The position numbers and the translations under genes are program-made. Shown here one piece after another: positions 34,327 to 43,203 of a stretch of 64,000 nucleotides of DNA; position 1 is the first letter of the stretch, and every line of letters begins with the position of its first letter. Location: contig NZ_SWJG01000012.1 of the NCBI RefSeq assembly GCF_005870035.1, positions 1-64,000 of the forward strand. The letters are read 5' to 3'. The notes under the pieces were generated by a model, which was given only the letters and a program-made list of their open reading frames with translations, was not told the origin of the DNA and did no database searches. The DNA comes from Spirosoma lacussanchae (GTDB lineage Bacteria > Bacteroidota > Bacteroidia > Cytophagales > Spirosomataceae).

Positions 34327-35849
34327 CACTTACAGAACAACCACAGACTGACCCTTTTTTTGCTACACCGGTTGAAGAAACGCCGGCTCCTGGTAGCGAA
34401 ACGGTTGCCAAAGGCAAGATTGGCCGTAAGCAGATTCTGCTGCTGTTTGGCGGGTTCGCCTTCCTGCTGGGTGTAGCGATTTTCGGCTTTCTGGGCGGTT
34501 TCATCGCTTCCGATACCGCACCCGCCGATGGTGGTGCTTCGTCGCTGGCTCCGCCCGAAGCCCGGCCCCACCACCTCGACGGCAAAGAGAAATACGATAA
34601 GTACGGTTTCGATGCCGGTTCGCTAAATCCTACCCCATCGGGAGCAATGGATCGGCAGGCGGCTGCGGGTACGCAACTGCTGACGGGTAAGGACCCTTCG
34701 TTAAGCCGGGGCACCAACGAGTCGCTAATGGATGCCGATCTGAACACCATCCGCACACAGGCCGGGCAAACAACCCAGCCTTACCAGACGGCCACCGAAC
34801 GCAAAAAGGCCCGCTACGGTCAGCTAAAGCGGCAGTTCGACAACCAGCAGGCCGAGCGTGATGCCATCTACCGCACCATGCACCGCTCCCCCAAAGGTCG
34901 GGAACAACTGGCCGAGGAACGTACCGCCAAACGGCAGCGCGACCTCGATCAGCAAACCGCCGATGTGCTGCTGCGGCAGATTGAAACGGCTAACCAGCGA
35001 ATGAGTTCGGGTACGTCTGCGGGTGGAGCAGCCCCGGCTACGCCTTCTCTGCACATGGCCGAGTACCGCGACCTGAAAGCAAAGTACGGCGGTGAACTGC
35101 CCCCCTCCTACCGCGCCCTGTTTGCGCGGGAAATAGCGGCTGAAGCTGGTAACAGTGAAGCCGGAACGGTGGGGCAAACAAACCCGGTGGGCGAATATGG
35201 TATAGCCCCGACTGAGCGAAAGGCAATGCCTGTAAGTAATTCGGGCTTCTACGGCTTAACTACATCGGGTGCTACGTCCACCGTTAACCGACCCGGCGGA
35301 ACGCCCTCCCCTACCGGCCCATCCATCCCGGCAGTGGTGCATGGCGACGGCGACGCGGTAACGGTGCAAAATGGCAGTACACTCAGCCTGCGCCTGCTGG
35401 AGGAGACAACCCTTCGGCTCAATGGCCGGTGGGTCAAGCTGCCCGCCCATACCCTGCTGGCGGGTACGTGCAGCATCGGTACCGACCGGGTCAATGTCGC
35501 CGTATCGAGTGTGCGGTTGGGCAACGAGATCTACCCTATTCGGCTCACTGTGTACGATTTAGATGGCCGGGCGGGTCTTTCGGTATCCAAACTGGCCGAT
35601 AAGAACCGGCTGGCGCAGGGCTTGGGAAACTCTGCCGGGCAGGCAGTTTCTTCGCCGTATTACTTCGTGCCGCAAGGGTCATTCGGCCAGCAGGTAGGTA
35701 GTCAGGTAGCCATGCAGGTGACCAATACCGCCTTTCAGGGGGTGCGCTCGTTGGTGCAGTCAAAACTGAACTCGGTCAAGGTTACCGTCAAACCCAACTA
35801 CCGCATCATCCTCCGTTCCGAGCAGGCCGCTGACGGATACACCAATTAA
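34323..35849 (+). CDS. traM: TraM conjugative transfer protein (VirB10-like)
   Basis: The 508-residue protein has a cytoplasmic N terminus, one membrane helix (ILLLFGGFAFLLGVAIFGF), a long Gln/Arg-rich linker and a C-terminal beta domain (LNGRWVKLPAHTLLAGTCSI, IYPIRLTVYDLDGRAGLSV, VTVKPNYRIIL). This is typical Bacteroidota TraM, the energy-transducing scaffold between inner and outer membranes. Confidence 0.9.
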   Translation: MTLTEQPQTDPFFATPVEETPAPGSETVAKGKIGRKQILLLFGGFAFLLGVAIFGFLGGFIASDTAPADGGASSLAPPEARPHHLDGKEKYDKYGFDAGSLNPTPSGAMDRQAAAGTQLLTGKDPSLSRGTNESLMDADLNTIRTQAGQTTQPYQTATERKKARYGQLKRQFDNQQAERDAIYRTMHRSPKGREQLAEERTAKRQRDLDQQTADVLLRQIETANQRMSSGTSAGGAAPATPSLHMAEYRDLKAKYGGELPPSYRALFAREIAAEAGNSEAGTVGQTNPVGEYGIAPTERKAMPVSNSGFYGLTTSGATSTVNRPGGTPSPTGPSIPAVVHGDGDAVTVQNGSTLSLRLLEETTLRLNGRWVKLPAHTLLAGTCSIGTDRVNVAVSSVRLGNEIYPIRLTVYDLDGRAGLSVSKLADKNRLAQGLGNSAGQAVSSPYYFVPQGSFGQQVGSQVAMQVTNTAFQGVRSLVQSKLNSVKVTVKPNYRIILRSEQAADGYTN

Positions 35850-35870
35850 ACTGTGCTGATAATCAAGTTC

Positions 35871-37052
35871 ATGAAAGCTACGTACCTACTCTATTTCATT
35901 GCCTTTACGCCCCTGATGGTGGCAGGGCAGGCGCACAAATCCACCGGCAAAGCCGCTCGAACAACCGCACTCGTCAGACCAATGCAGGGTAGAGCCATAG
36001 CCCGGCTAACGGCCCCTACACTTGCCCCCACAGGTACGTTGGCCATGATAACGTCCCCTTCTGTCAAATCGGTGGTCAACGGGCCGGTGGAACGCTCCAC
36101 GGTTAAGCAGGCTGCTACAAACAATCCCGGTGCCACCACTACGCCGGTACGGGTAGCCAATCCGGCGTTCGTCGAAAGTGTGCGGGCGAAGCCGTACCTG
36201 TTGCCCATCGACCGGGCCGCCGTGAAAGGGTCGTACCCGCTCGGCATCTCTGACCGCAAAACGACGCATATCATTTTTCCAGCCAAGATTAAGGAGTTCG
36301 ATGCCGGCACCGACTACGTGCTGGCGCAAATACCGGAAACCGTCACAAACGTACTGCGGGTGAAAGCAAACCCGAAAGCCACGGCGTTTTGCCAGGCCGA
36401 CTCCGGCAGAGAAACCAACATGACCGTCATTACCGAAGACGGTGGTTTCTTCTCGTTTCTGATCCGCTACCAGGAGGAGCCGGAGATTCTGAACATCAAC
36501 ATGGCCAACAACGTCACAGCAGACGATTACACCAGCCGGTCGCTGGGTATCAACCGGGCAACCGCCATCACGTTTGCACAAGCTAGTTCCACGACCGGAG
36601 GGTTGCCGATGGCGGAAAGCGACCTGTTGAACCACTGCGAGCGGGTGCTGGAACGGAAGCCATTTGTCCGAAACATCGGGGCTTCGTCCATGCGGCTCAC
36701 TCACCTGCTCACGGGCCTATACGCGGCTGACAAGGTGTTGTATCTGCAATTCAGTCTCCGCAACGACAGTCAGCTTGACTACGAAGTGGATTTTGTGAAG
36801 TTCTACGTGCGCGACAAAGAGAAGCTAAAACGCATGGCGGCTCAGGAAGTAGAACTAACGCCCTATGGCCGCTACCCCATCGAGTCGAAGCTACTCCGGG
36901 CGAAAACGGAACAAACGGTGGTGTACGCCCTGCCCATGACGACCCTGACCGAAGACAAGGTGCTGGATATCGAACTGTACGAAAGACAGGGTGGGCGGCA
37001 TCTCCGCTTTCAGGTAGAATCCGACGTACTGCTCTTAGCTAAACCCTTCTGA
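35871..37052 (+). CDS. traN: TraN conjugative transfer protein (DUF4138, VirB9-like)
   Basis: ATG 35871 gives 393 residues beginning MKATYLLYFIAFTPLMVAGQ, a signal peptide; the GTG at 35853 is less likely. After a Thr/Pro-rich linker the domain starts SYPLGISDRKTTHIIFPAKI and contains NVLRVKANPKA and VIDEDGGFF-like TVITEDGGFFSFLIRYQEEP, as in TraN. It likely forms the periplasmic part of the outer-membrane core. The signal-peptide codons hold an iteron-like sequence (35886-35903). Confidence 0.9.
   Translation: MKATYLLYFIAFTPLMVAGQAHKSTGKAARTTALVRPMQGRAIARLTAPTLAPTGTLAMITSPSVKSVVNGPVERSTVKQAATNNPGATTTPVRVANPAFVESVRAKPYLLPIDRAAVKGSYPLGISDRKTTHIIFPAKIKEFDAGTDYVLAQIPETVTNVLRVKANPKATAFCQADSGRETNMTVITEDGGFFSFLIRYQEEPEILNINMANNVTADDYTSRSLGINRATAITFAQASSTTGGLPMAESDLLNHCERVLERKPFVRNIGASSMRLTHLLTGLYAADKVLYLQFSLRNDSQLDYEVDFVKFYVRDKEKLKRMAAQEVELTPYGRYPIESKLLRAKTEQTVVYALPMTTLTEDKVLDIELYERQGGRHLRFQVESDVLLLAKPF
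35886..35903 (-). repeat. Iteron-like sequence inside the traN signal-peptide codons
   Basis: The minus strand reads GGCAATGAAATAGAGTAG. This 18-base word is identical to the start of the copy in the traL-like gene (34292-34311), and its first 17 bases match iteron 7. It codes LLYFIA in traN as it does in the traL-like gene. Confidence 0.7.
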
Positions 37053-37055
37053 ACC

Positions 37056-37628
37056 ATGTTGAAACCAATTATTCTATGGCTGGCCCTATGCCTCATGTCG
37101 GCCAGTACACTCGCCCAGACGCACCTGAAAGGGCAGCGGTTTATCGACGTGCAGGGGGGTGTGGTGGGTACGTCCTCGGCAAACCCAAACCAATTGGGTA
37201 TGAGCGGACTTATCAGCACCGGACGCTACAACCGGCAGTACAACGCCTGGAAACTGAGCTTCAGCTATGCACAAAACCGCGTTCAGGGAGCCGACTCCAC
37301 CGAACTGCGTACCCTCCGGCAGTTTACGGTGGGTTGGGGCTACGAGTTCAACTTGTGGCGCAACCCCTTCCGAACGCGGTTCATTCGAGCAACCGTGCAG
37401 CCCGTGGCCACGTATGAGTCGCTGCCTTCAATCACCATCCCGATGATGACCGATTCTACTTGCGCGTCTATGCCTTCTGGTGCCCGATTCCTGCTCGGTG
37501 CCGAAGCAGGGATTGAGTTTGAACTATCTCCGGTGGTGATCAGCCTCCGGCAACGCTGGTTGCCGAAGTCAGCAGTGCAGCCATTTTACACGTTGGTGAG
37601 CGTGGGGTGGCGGTGGCATGGGCGGTAG
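37056..37628 (+). CDS. traO: TraO-like outer-membrane protein
   Basis: The 190-residue protein has a signal peptide (LWLALCLMSASTLAQ), then alternating aromatic/polar strands (FIDVQGGVVGTSS, AWKLSFSYAQNRVQ, VISLRQRWLP) ending TLVSVGWRW, a typical beta-barrel C terminus. It matches TraO of Bacteroidota elements and ends the mating-pair operon, 3 bases after traN. Confidence 0.82.
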   Translation: MLKPIILWLALCLMSASTLAQTHLKGQRFIDVQGGVVGTSSANPNQLGMSGLISTGRYNRQYNAWKLSFSYAQNRVQGADSTELRTLRQFTVGWGYEFNLWRNPFRTRFIRATVQPVATYESLPSITIPMMTDSTCASMPSGARFLLGAEAGIEFELSPVVISLRQRWLPKSAVQPFYTLVSVGWRWHGR

Positions 37629-37632
37629 AAAT

Positions 37633-37727
37633 AAACGTTAGAAGAATCAAATTCTACATCGTACACAACCCTAATCAATCAACACGGACTATAGGTTGAG
37701 GTTACAGAGCTGTACATTCTAACGTTT
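37633..37727. terminator. Long-range inverted repeat between convergent operons
   Basis: AAACGTTAGAA (37633-37643) and TTCTAACGTTT (37717-37727) are exact complements 73 bases apart. A run of six T ends the right arm (37725-37730). They bracket the gap between traO and the convergent gene. Probably a weak terminator; the long loop makes this uncertain. Confidence 0.35.
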
Positions 37728-38729
37728 TTTCGGGTAAGGTATCGGTGCCGCTAAACCCACCCGTTCCACCGGCTGAAAGCCACCGGTCTTAGTGAACTTC
37801 ATGGTGTGGTTGAAGTTACGCATAGAGTCAGATGGATCAATGACTGCGAAATTTATACGCTCCAACGTAACCCGTGGCATGGCCGCCGAAACGAGAATAG
37901 GTTTTTCCAACAAACCTGTTGCTGAGTTCAGCGATTCGCCAATGGCGTGAACGACAACCTGACTGACAGGTAGGTGCGCCTGCACTTCGCGGGCTATTCT
38001 TAGTAAACAACTACAGACGTAGTCTTGATAAAGCTCATTGAATTTGCTGGCAGAGACTGCCTTTCGTGAGAGTTTACCGCTCGCCAATTGGGATACCGTA
38101 AAGTCGGGGATGACGTTGGCAGAATTTACGTGCAAATCCACTTCGATGTGGTCGCTGGTGAACGTAAACTCCAGCCGACTACCCAGTTGAGAAATGCTCT
38201 CAAACGGAGCAAAAGCGTCAATGACTTGCCCGTAAACATCACTGTCTTTAGCCAGCACCAACCGGGCTAACTCCTGCCGATCCTGCCAGTCCTCGTATTG
38301 CTTCTGATAGTCGGCCTGCCGGTCCTTAAATAGTTGCTCGTCTTGCTGTCGGGCTTTATAAACGGCTTCCTCCAGTCGCCTTATTTTTCCGGGGCCGAGC
38401 TTGAATAGCTTGTCCAGAAAAGAAGGTTGATACGTATCGAGTTTATGTTGTGCCGTCCGCTCCCGTTCGTCGGTGACTACCGGCGCTGTCGGTGGGTTCT
38501 CATGTTGCATGGCCGACCAATCAACTGGATCACTGCAATCGCAGTGAACAGTCTTCAGTACGCTCACGTACTCTTCATACTCCCGGACGGCCTGAGCCGC
38601 ATCCTGAATGGCCTGCTGCTTTTGCAACAACTTATACTGTTGAGCTGCGACACGAGCACGTCGTTGCTGATCGCGTTCGATGTGGCGGGCCGTTCGGTTG
38701 ATGGCGCATACTACTCCTCGAATACTCAT
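37719..38729 (-). CDS. Hypothetical protein paired with the DUF4041/T5orf172-like gene
   Basis: ATG 38729 gives 336 residues (MSIRGVVCAINRTARHIERD). The longer frame to 38948 runs into the upstream gene. A short hydrophobic start is followed by a coiled coil (about 15-50 and 95-145), a CDCSDP element and a C-terminal alpha/beta domain (HIEVDLHVNSANVIPDF, VCSCLLRIAREVQAHLPVSQ, ERINFAVIDPSDSMRNFNHT). No family was recognised. It follows the DUF4041-type gene by 43 bases, so the two probably form one unit. Confidence 0.65.
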   Translation of the reverse strand: MSIRGVVCAINRTARHIERDQQRRARVAAQQYKLLQKQQAIQDAAQAVREYEEYVSVLKTVHCDCSDPVDWSAMQHENPPTAPVVTDERERTAQHKLDTYQPSFLDKLFKLGPGKIRRLEEAVYKARQQDEQLFKDRQADYQKQYEDWQDRQELARLVLAKDSDVYGQVIDAFAPFESISQLGSRLEFTFTSDHIEVDLHVNSANVIPDFTVSQLASGKLSRKAVSASKFNELYQDYVCSCLLRIAREVQAHLPVSQVVVHAIGESLNSATGLLEKPILVSAAMPRVTLERINFAVIDPSDSMRNFNHTMKFTKTGGFQPVERVGLAAPIPYPKKR

Positions 38730-38772
38730 GACGGGACGTGGACAGAATGACGGATATGGACGTATGTATCGG

Positions 38773-40404
38773 CTATAATTCCTGCTCTTCAAATTCAGTC
38801 TCAACGGCTTCATTTTCCAGTTGAAACTTCTCCCATTCGGCGCGGTTGAGCGTGTTGTTAGCCAGGGCTTTTTCGACGGCCAGACTTTCCCGATACTGAC
38901 GGGCCTCCGCTGCCAGTGTCCACTTGGTTTCAATGCCCAAGCGTTCAATCTCCGTTTTGATGTCAGCCAGGCCCACCCGGAAGAACTCCTTACGCGGATT
39001 AACCTTATTGATTTGATTATTCAGAAATTGCCGATGGAGGCTCCGTTCCAGCGCGGGGGCATCATCACTGAACAAAAGCGCGTGAACGTCGAACTCAAAA
39101 GGCACTGAAGCATCACCTAATTCGCGTACCCGGTCGAGGGGTTCCAGTCGCCGGGTCATACCAATTTTATACACGTCGTCGCCGAACGAACCGATGTTCG
39201 AGATAATGTATACGTGACCGGATTTGGTCTGTTGCGCCATAGACAGCGCACGCTGATTTTTCTCCTGTGCAGCCTGTAGTTTGGCAGTCAACTCCTGAAG
39301 CTGTGCTTCAAAAACGGCTCGTTGCTCTTCCGATGCTTTAGCGGTCTGCTGCTGCACTTTGTCAATAGCCTTTTGGATGGCTTCCTCTTGTTTGGCCGCA
39401 TCGCGTTGCGCCTTCTCGTACTCACGACGGGCTTTTTCTTCCTCGCGAATCTGCTCCCGGATGAGCCGTTGCTCCTCGCGTTCCTTCAATTTCAGTTCAT
39501 GCGCGACCACGGCCCAGCGCAACTCTTCCAGTCGGGCTTGCAGGTATTCGGGCGTAATGCGAGCATCCTTGAAAGGCTTGCCAAGGATATTGACCAGCGC
39601 GTAAGCGTCCTTGATTTGCTGCGCCAGAGTACCGTAGTTATCATGTTTGACATTGGCTAAAATCGTATCAACCTTGCCGTTGAAGGCATCGGTTACGAAG
39701 TTTTCGGCACTGGTTTTACGAACCGCTTCTACGTAGTCGCAACCCGCAGCAGCCCGTGTCGTCATCAGAAGCCGGGTACGTTCACGGGCTTTTTTCAACT
39801 CAACCCCGGCTTCCGTAAAGCCAAACTCATCGGCCAGTTCATCCAACAGCGTGTAAGAAGGAAGCAGGTATTGGTCGCCGTAGCCATTTATGACGTTTTT
39901 CAGGGCCTGAATGGTCTTTTCCAGATCAGCCGCATTGCGGGTGGCCGCCAAAGCTTCGCCTGCGATTTCCTCGGCCCGCTGGTTGGCAATGTTCACGATA
40001 CGTTTGGCTTCCTGCGTAGCGTTCAGCAACACATTGTCGGCCTGCGTCTGAAGTGCACGAGCTTTCATCCCAGCTTGATCGCGAATCTCCTTGGCATTCG
40101 ACCGGGCCGCTCGTAGTTCTTCATCGGCCAAGAAGCGTAGCCGGTCAGCTTCCCGTTGGGCTTCTGCTACCACACGTGTCGCTTCAGCTTCGGCAGTTGT
40201 CCGAATCTCGCGAGCATACTGTTGAGCATCTACAATTACCCGGAACTCGCTCAACTGGTCAAGTTCTTGTTGCAACCGGCTTTCCTGCTCTTGGGCCACC
40301 TGCTTCGTCTGACTCAACTCCTGCTCTTTCTTCTTCAGTTTCTGGTTCTGGACGAACAGGTATATGAGAGAAATTACCAACAAGATTAATAAAAGTAAGG
40401 ACAT
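38773..40404 (-). CDS. DUF4041 protein with C-terminal T5orf172/GIY-YIG-like nuclease domain
   Basis: The 543-residue protein has an N-terminal membrane helix (SLLLLILLVISLIYLFV), a long coiled coil to about 170, a DUF4041-like middle (TIQALKNVINGYGDQYLLPS, FGFTEAGVELKKARERTR), a second coiled coil and a C-terminal GIY-YIG-related domain (GHVYIISNIGSFGDDVYKIG, MTRRLEPLDRVRELGDASVP, ALERSLHRQF). Proteins of this type occur on phages and mobile elements; their role is unclear. It interrupts the usual tra-to-mob order, suggesting a cargo cassette. Confidence 0.85.
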   Translation of the reverse strand: MSLLLLILLVISLIYLFVQNQKLKKKEQELSQTKQVAQEQESRLQQELDQLSEFRVIVDAQQYAREIRTTAEAEATRVVAEAQREADRLRFLADEELRAARSNAKEIRDQAGMKARALQTQADNVLLNATQEAKRIVNIANQRAEEIAGEALAATRNAADLEKTIQALKNVINGYGDQYLLPSYTLLDELADEFGFTEAGVELKKARERTRLLMTTRAAAGCDYVEAVRKTSAENFVTDAFNGKVDTILANVKHDNYGTLAQQIKDAYALVNILGKPFKDARITPEYLQARLEELRWAVVAHELKLKEREEQRLIREQIREEEKARREYEKAQRDAAKQEEAIQKAIDKVQQQTAKASEEQRAVFEAQLQELTAKLQAAQEKNQRALSMAQQTKSGHVYIISNIGSFGDDVYKIGMTRRLEPLDRVRELGDASVPFEFDVHALLFSDDAPALERSLHRQFLNNQINKVNPRKEFFRVGLADIKTEIERLGIETKWTLAAEARQYRESLAVEKALANNTLNRAEWEKFQLENEAVETEFEEQEL

Positions 40405-40565
40405 AGTAATAGGTTTAACGCATTGGCGTAACTAATTCTACAGTAGAGCAAGAGTAAGAAAAAGTTGCGTAATTGCCCAAGTTATCAACAGGATAATTGC
40501 CAAAGAAGGTAGCTTTATTAAGGCTATCATTTGATGCAGTCAATGGACTCTCCCTAAACACATAA

Positions 40566-40823
40566 TTACCCCTCCCACTCTGCCCCGCCATAATACTCAT
40601 CCAACGCCAGCATCTTCATGGCATCCTGCTCGGCGGCTGACCGGGCCTGGAATCGTTCGGGGTCGTCGATACCCTCGGCGATGACAATGCTGACGACTTC
40701 GCCTACGCTGTCTTTTACTTCGTACACCGAGACGGATTCCTGCTGTACCAATACAAACTCGACATCGTCGTTCTCACCTCCGTCGAGTACTCTTCTCACT
40801 GGCTCTCTTCCTGCATTGCTCAT
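40566..40823 (-). CDS. Small acidic hypothetical protein downstream of mob genes
   Basis: ATG 40823 (MSNAGREPVRRVLDGGENDD) gives 85 residues; a longer frame to 40877 overlaps the relaxase end. The beta-rich middle (VEFVLVQQESVSVYEVKD, VVSIVIAEGIDD) is followed by a helix. Function unknown. The 160 bases between it and the next gene (40405-40565) hold no convincing gene. Confidence 0.55.
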   Translation of the reverse strand: MSNAGREPVRRVLDGGENDDVEFVLVQQESVSVYEVKDSVGEVVSIVIAEGIDDPERFQARSAAEQDAMKMLALDEYYGGAEWEG

Positions 40824-40869
40824 GGCTATGTAAATAGTTGAATAGCCAAATATACTACTATTTCGTCCT

Positions 40870-41535
40870 TTACACACTTATCCGGTTGCGATTGGGTTTC
40901 AAACCAACATTCGTAGATACAACAGTAGGCAATACATCGGGTTTTACCATATCGGGAGTATTGTCCTTCTGGATACGATCTTTTTGCTTTCGGCTTTCCA
41001 GTGTCATCGGTACGCCCGGCAGCAGACCGTGCCGCTCCTCCATACTGCGGCAGAACCGGCCAACCTCCCGGTAGTTAAAGCTGGTTAGAGCGGTGTTCTT
41101 ACCCTCCATATCCACCCGGCTGGCGATGATGTGAAAGTGTTCATGCTCCCGATCCCGGTGCCGGAAGGCCACCATTGGGTTGTTTTCCATACCAAACGTC
41201 CGGGCGAACGACTGACAGATGCGGATCATCACATCAGCAGGGGGACTCTCACCGGGCGGGAACGAAAAGCTTTGGTGCCAGACGGGTTTACGTACCCGGT
41301 CGTTGAGGCTGGCAACGGTTTGCATGGCTTCGGCCATCAGTTCCAGACCCAACCGCGTTTTGTCTTCTGTCCGTAGCTTGGGGTCGGTAATGACTGTAAT
41401 ACTCAGGTGCTGCACAAAGAGCAGTTCGCCCCGGATGCGCGTGCGGTTGAGGCTGTGGTTGGCGCGGGTTTCGTAATAGCAGTACTGCATGGCCCCGAGA
41501 AAACTGCTGCCAAAACGGGCTACTTTACCAATCAT
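40870..41535 (-). CDS. mobA: Relaxase, MobA type (short)
   Basis: ATG 41535 overlaps the MobC stop (ATGA) and gives 221 residues. The metal-binding histidine triad H131-E-H133-F-H135 in REHEHFHIIASRV is clear. The likely catalytic Tyr lies in the N-terminal YCYYETRANHS. It nicks oriT and leads the strand into the recipient. It stops soon after the relaxase domain, whereas many family members carry a further 100-200 residues, so it is compact or truncated. Confidence 0.85.
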   Translation of the reverse strand: MIGKVARFGSSFLGAMQYCYYETRANHSLNRTRIRGELLFVQHLSITVITDPKLRTEDKTRLGLELMAEAMQTVASLNDRVRKPVWHQSFSFPPGESPPADVMIRICQSFARTFGMENNPMVAFRHRDREHEHFHIIASRVDMEGKNTALTSFNYREVGRFCRSMEERHGLLPGVPMTLESRKQKDRIQKDNTPDMVKPDVLPTVVSTNVGLKPNRNRISV

Positions 41536-42074
41536 GTCGCAACACCAGTTTGAAACGCATCCCGCAGCTCGCATAGGTTCAGTACCACCCCGTTCAACGT
41601 TGGCCTATTTTCTGGATTTAATATATCCAGGATCAGCTTGTCAAGCTGGGCGGTTGTTCCATACCGGGCCATGTTGGCTTGGCAAAACGCCCTAACCTCC
41701 GAAGCGATCCGGCCTGCTTCATATACTACCGTCCGAATGTCTTCGGCATAAACACTATCGTCCCCGGCTCGCTGACTGATGTACCACAAAGCCGAAGTGA
41801 GCCGGTCGAGCCGGGCTAATTGTGTGGCCACTTCAGCCGGCAGTTTGCGGAAGCGGGGAAGCTGATCGAGTTGTCCCAAGGCACCGGTTCTGAGCAGTTG
41901 GGAGACGCTTATTCCCGATTCTTTGCTAAGCTTTCGTAATTGCGTTTGCTCCGCTTCGGTGAGCCGGACGAAGATACCTTTTTCCCTTTTTTCGGAACGC
42001 CTGCGCCGGTTTTCATGCGGCTTTGTTTCGCCTGATTGACCCACTCTTCTTCCTATCTGTATATACAAAAACAT
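41532..42074 (-). CDS. mobC: MobC-type relaxosome accessory protein
   Basis: ATG 42074 is used (about 180 residues); one at 42092 is possible. A basic N terminus (HENRRRRSEKREKG) precedes a ribbon-helix-helix (IFVRLTEAEQTQLRKLSKES, GISVSQLLRTGALG) and a C-terminal helical domain with LDRLTSALWYIS, as in MobC/BmgB-type proteins that bind oriT and help the relaxase. It is directly upstream of, and coupled to, MobA. Confidence 0.85.
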   Translation of the reverse strand: MFLYIQIGRRVGQSGETKPHENRRRRSEKREKGIFVRLTEAEQTQLRKLSKESGISVSQLLRTGALGQLDQLPRFRKLPAEVATQLARLDRLTSALWYISQRAGDDSVYAEDIRTVVYEAGRIASEVRAFCQANMARYGTTAQLDKLILDILNPENRPTLNGVVLNLCELRDAFQTGVAT

Positions 42075-42312
42075 AGCTTGCTGCACACCCAAAGGGTGGT
42101 TGCTGCTGACAACGCGGATGCCGCCTACAAGCTGTACAACCCCGCCAACTCCGTTACTTCAGGTGTTTTATGCAACCTGTACACCTGCATTGCCATAATC
42201 AACCCCACCAACCAATACAACTTGTACAACCCGCACCACTCAGTTGAACGAGTTGCAAATATGTAATTAATTATTTTATTTCGTTTAAAATTTTACACAT
42301 AACTATTTCCTT
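42075..42312. other. Probable oriT region
   Basis: This 238-base gap separates divergent MobC and TraA. It contains CACCC-AAA-GGGTG (42086-42098) and three related words: CTGTACAACCCCGC (from 42132), CTGTACACCTGC (from 42178) and TTGTACAACCCGC (from 42222). The last 60 bases are AT-rich. oriT commonly lies here, beside MobC. The nick site cannot be fixed by reading. Confidence 0.5.
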
Positions 42313-43203
42313 ATGCCGGGAAAAATCATTGCCATCCATACGTCCAAAGGCGGTATGGGTAAGTCCACACTCACGGTTGTGCTGGCCTCGTACTTAGCCT
42401 ACGTCCATCAGAAGCGGGTCATCGTGTTCGACTGCGACCCGCCCCAACATTCCATTGCCGATTTGCGGGAGGAAGAAGAAACCACTCAGTCGCTGCTCCA
42501 CCAGACCTACCAATTGGTTTCGACAAACGACCTAGCTACCATGCCTCAGCCCTATACTTCGGCTAACGACCAAGCAGCATTTGAGCGGTATCGTCACAAC
42601 CGGCAAGTCGGCCTGACGGAAACGTACCCGGTTCATGCCTTACCGTTTTCGGCTTTGCAGGAACTGGATATGGACCGGATTCGCGACGACTTCGATTATA
42701 TCTTTCTGGATATGGGTGGCCAGTTTAACGCGGGCATTCTTCGGGCATTGGCGGAGACCGATATGTTGCTGGTACCCTTCACAACGCAGCAGGTGGATGT
42801 AACAGCGTCTATTCAATACGTCGGGGCGATTCTTGATTATGTGCTGAATAGACAGCTACCTGACTACCTGACTATCCGCTGCGTTTGGAACAAGTACAAG
42901 TTCACGTTTGCCCGCCGTGCCGACGCGCTGGAAGCGTATTTGGCCGGGGTATTCAAAAACGAGGTACTGCCCGTTGCCTTTCTGAAGACGCGGCTGAATG
43001 ATGCCGATGCTGGCTTCGACCGGGCCAAGATGCTGACGACCATCTCGTCGCCGGTGCTGCTGCCCGCTGGCCGCTACGTCCGTAAGCGATACGACTCGCA
43101 ACCTGCCGAATGGCGGGAAGCGCAATACCTCCAGGACATTGTGAATCTCATTGACGAAATCCGGGCATTACTACCTGATACCGTTTCCACGACCCGCCGA
43201 TGA
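42313..43203 (+). CDS. traA: TraA-type ParA-family ATPase
   Basis: The 296-residue ATPase starts MPGKIIAIHTSKGGMGKSTL with a deviant Walker A, followed by VFDCDPPQHS and YIFLDMGGQFN. In Bacteroidota conjugative elements a ParA-like TraA precedes a DUF3408 protein, exactly as here, and is linked to mobilisation rather than partition. A second, shorter ParA at 24.9 kb serves partition. It overlaps the next ATG by 4 bases. Confidence 0.85.
   Translation: MPGKIIAIHTSKGGMGKSTLTVVLASYLAYVHQKRVIVFDCDPPQHSIADLREEEETTQSLLHQTYQLVSTNDLATMPQPYTSANDQAAFERYRHNRQVGLTETYPVHALPFSALQELDMDRIRDDFDYIFLDMGGQFNAGILRALAETDMLLVPFTTQQVDVTASIQYVGAILDYVLNRQLPDYLTIRCVWNKYKFTFARRADALEAYLAGVFKNEVLPVAFLKTRLNDADAGFDRAKMLTTISSPVLLPAGRYVRKRYDSQPAEWREAQYLQDIVNLIDEIRALLPDTVSTTRR

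Noticed and set aside
38730-38948. N-terminal extension of the 336-residue protein
   Set aside because: It lies inside the 3' end of the DUF4041 gene and has no protein-like features.
40415-40600. 61-codon minus-strand frame
   Set aside because: Short, without motifs or ribosome site, and partly overlaps the 85-residue gene; left unannotated.
42036-42266. 76-codon plus-strand frame in the MobC-TraA gap
   Set aside because: It runs across the probable oriT repeats and the mobC start, and its composition (Asn/Tyr-rich) reflects the repeats.
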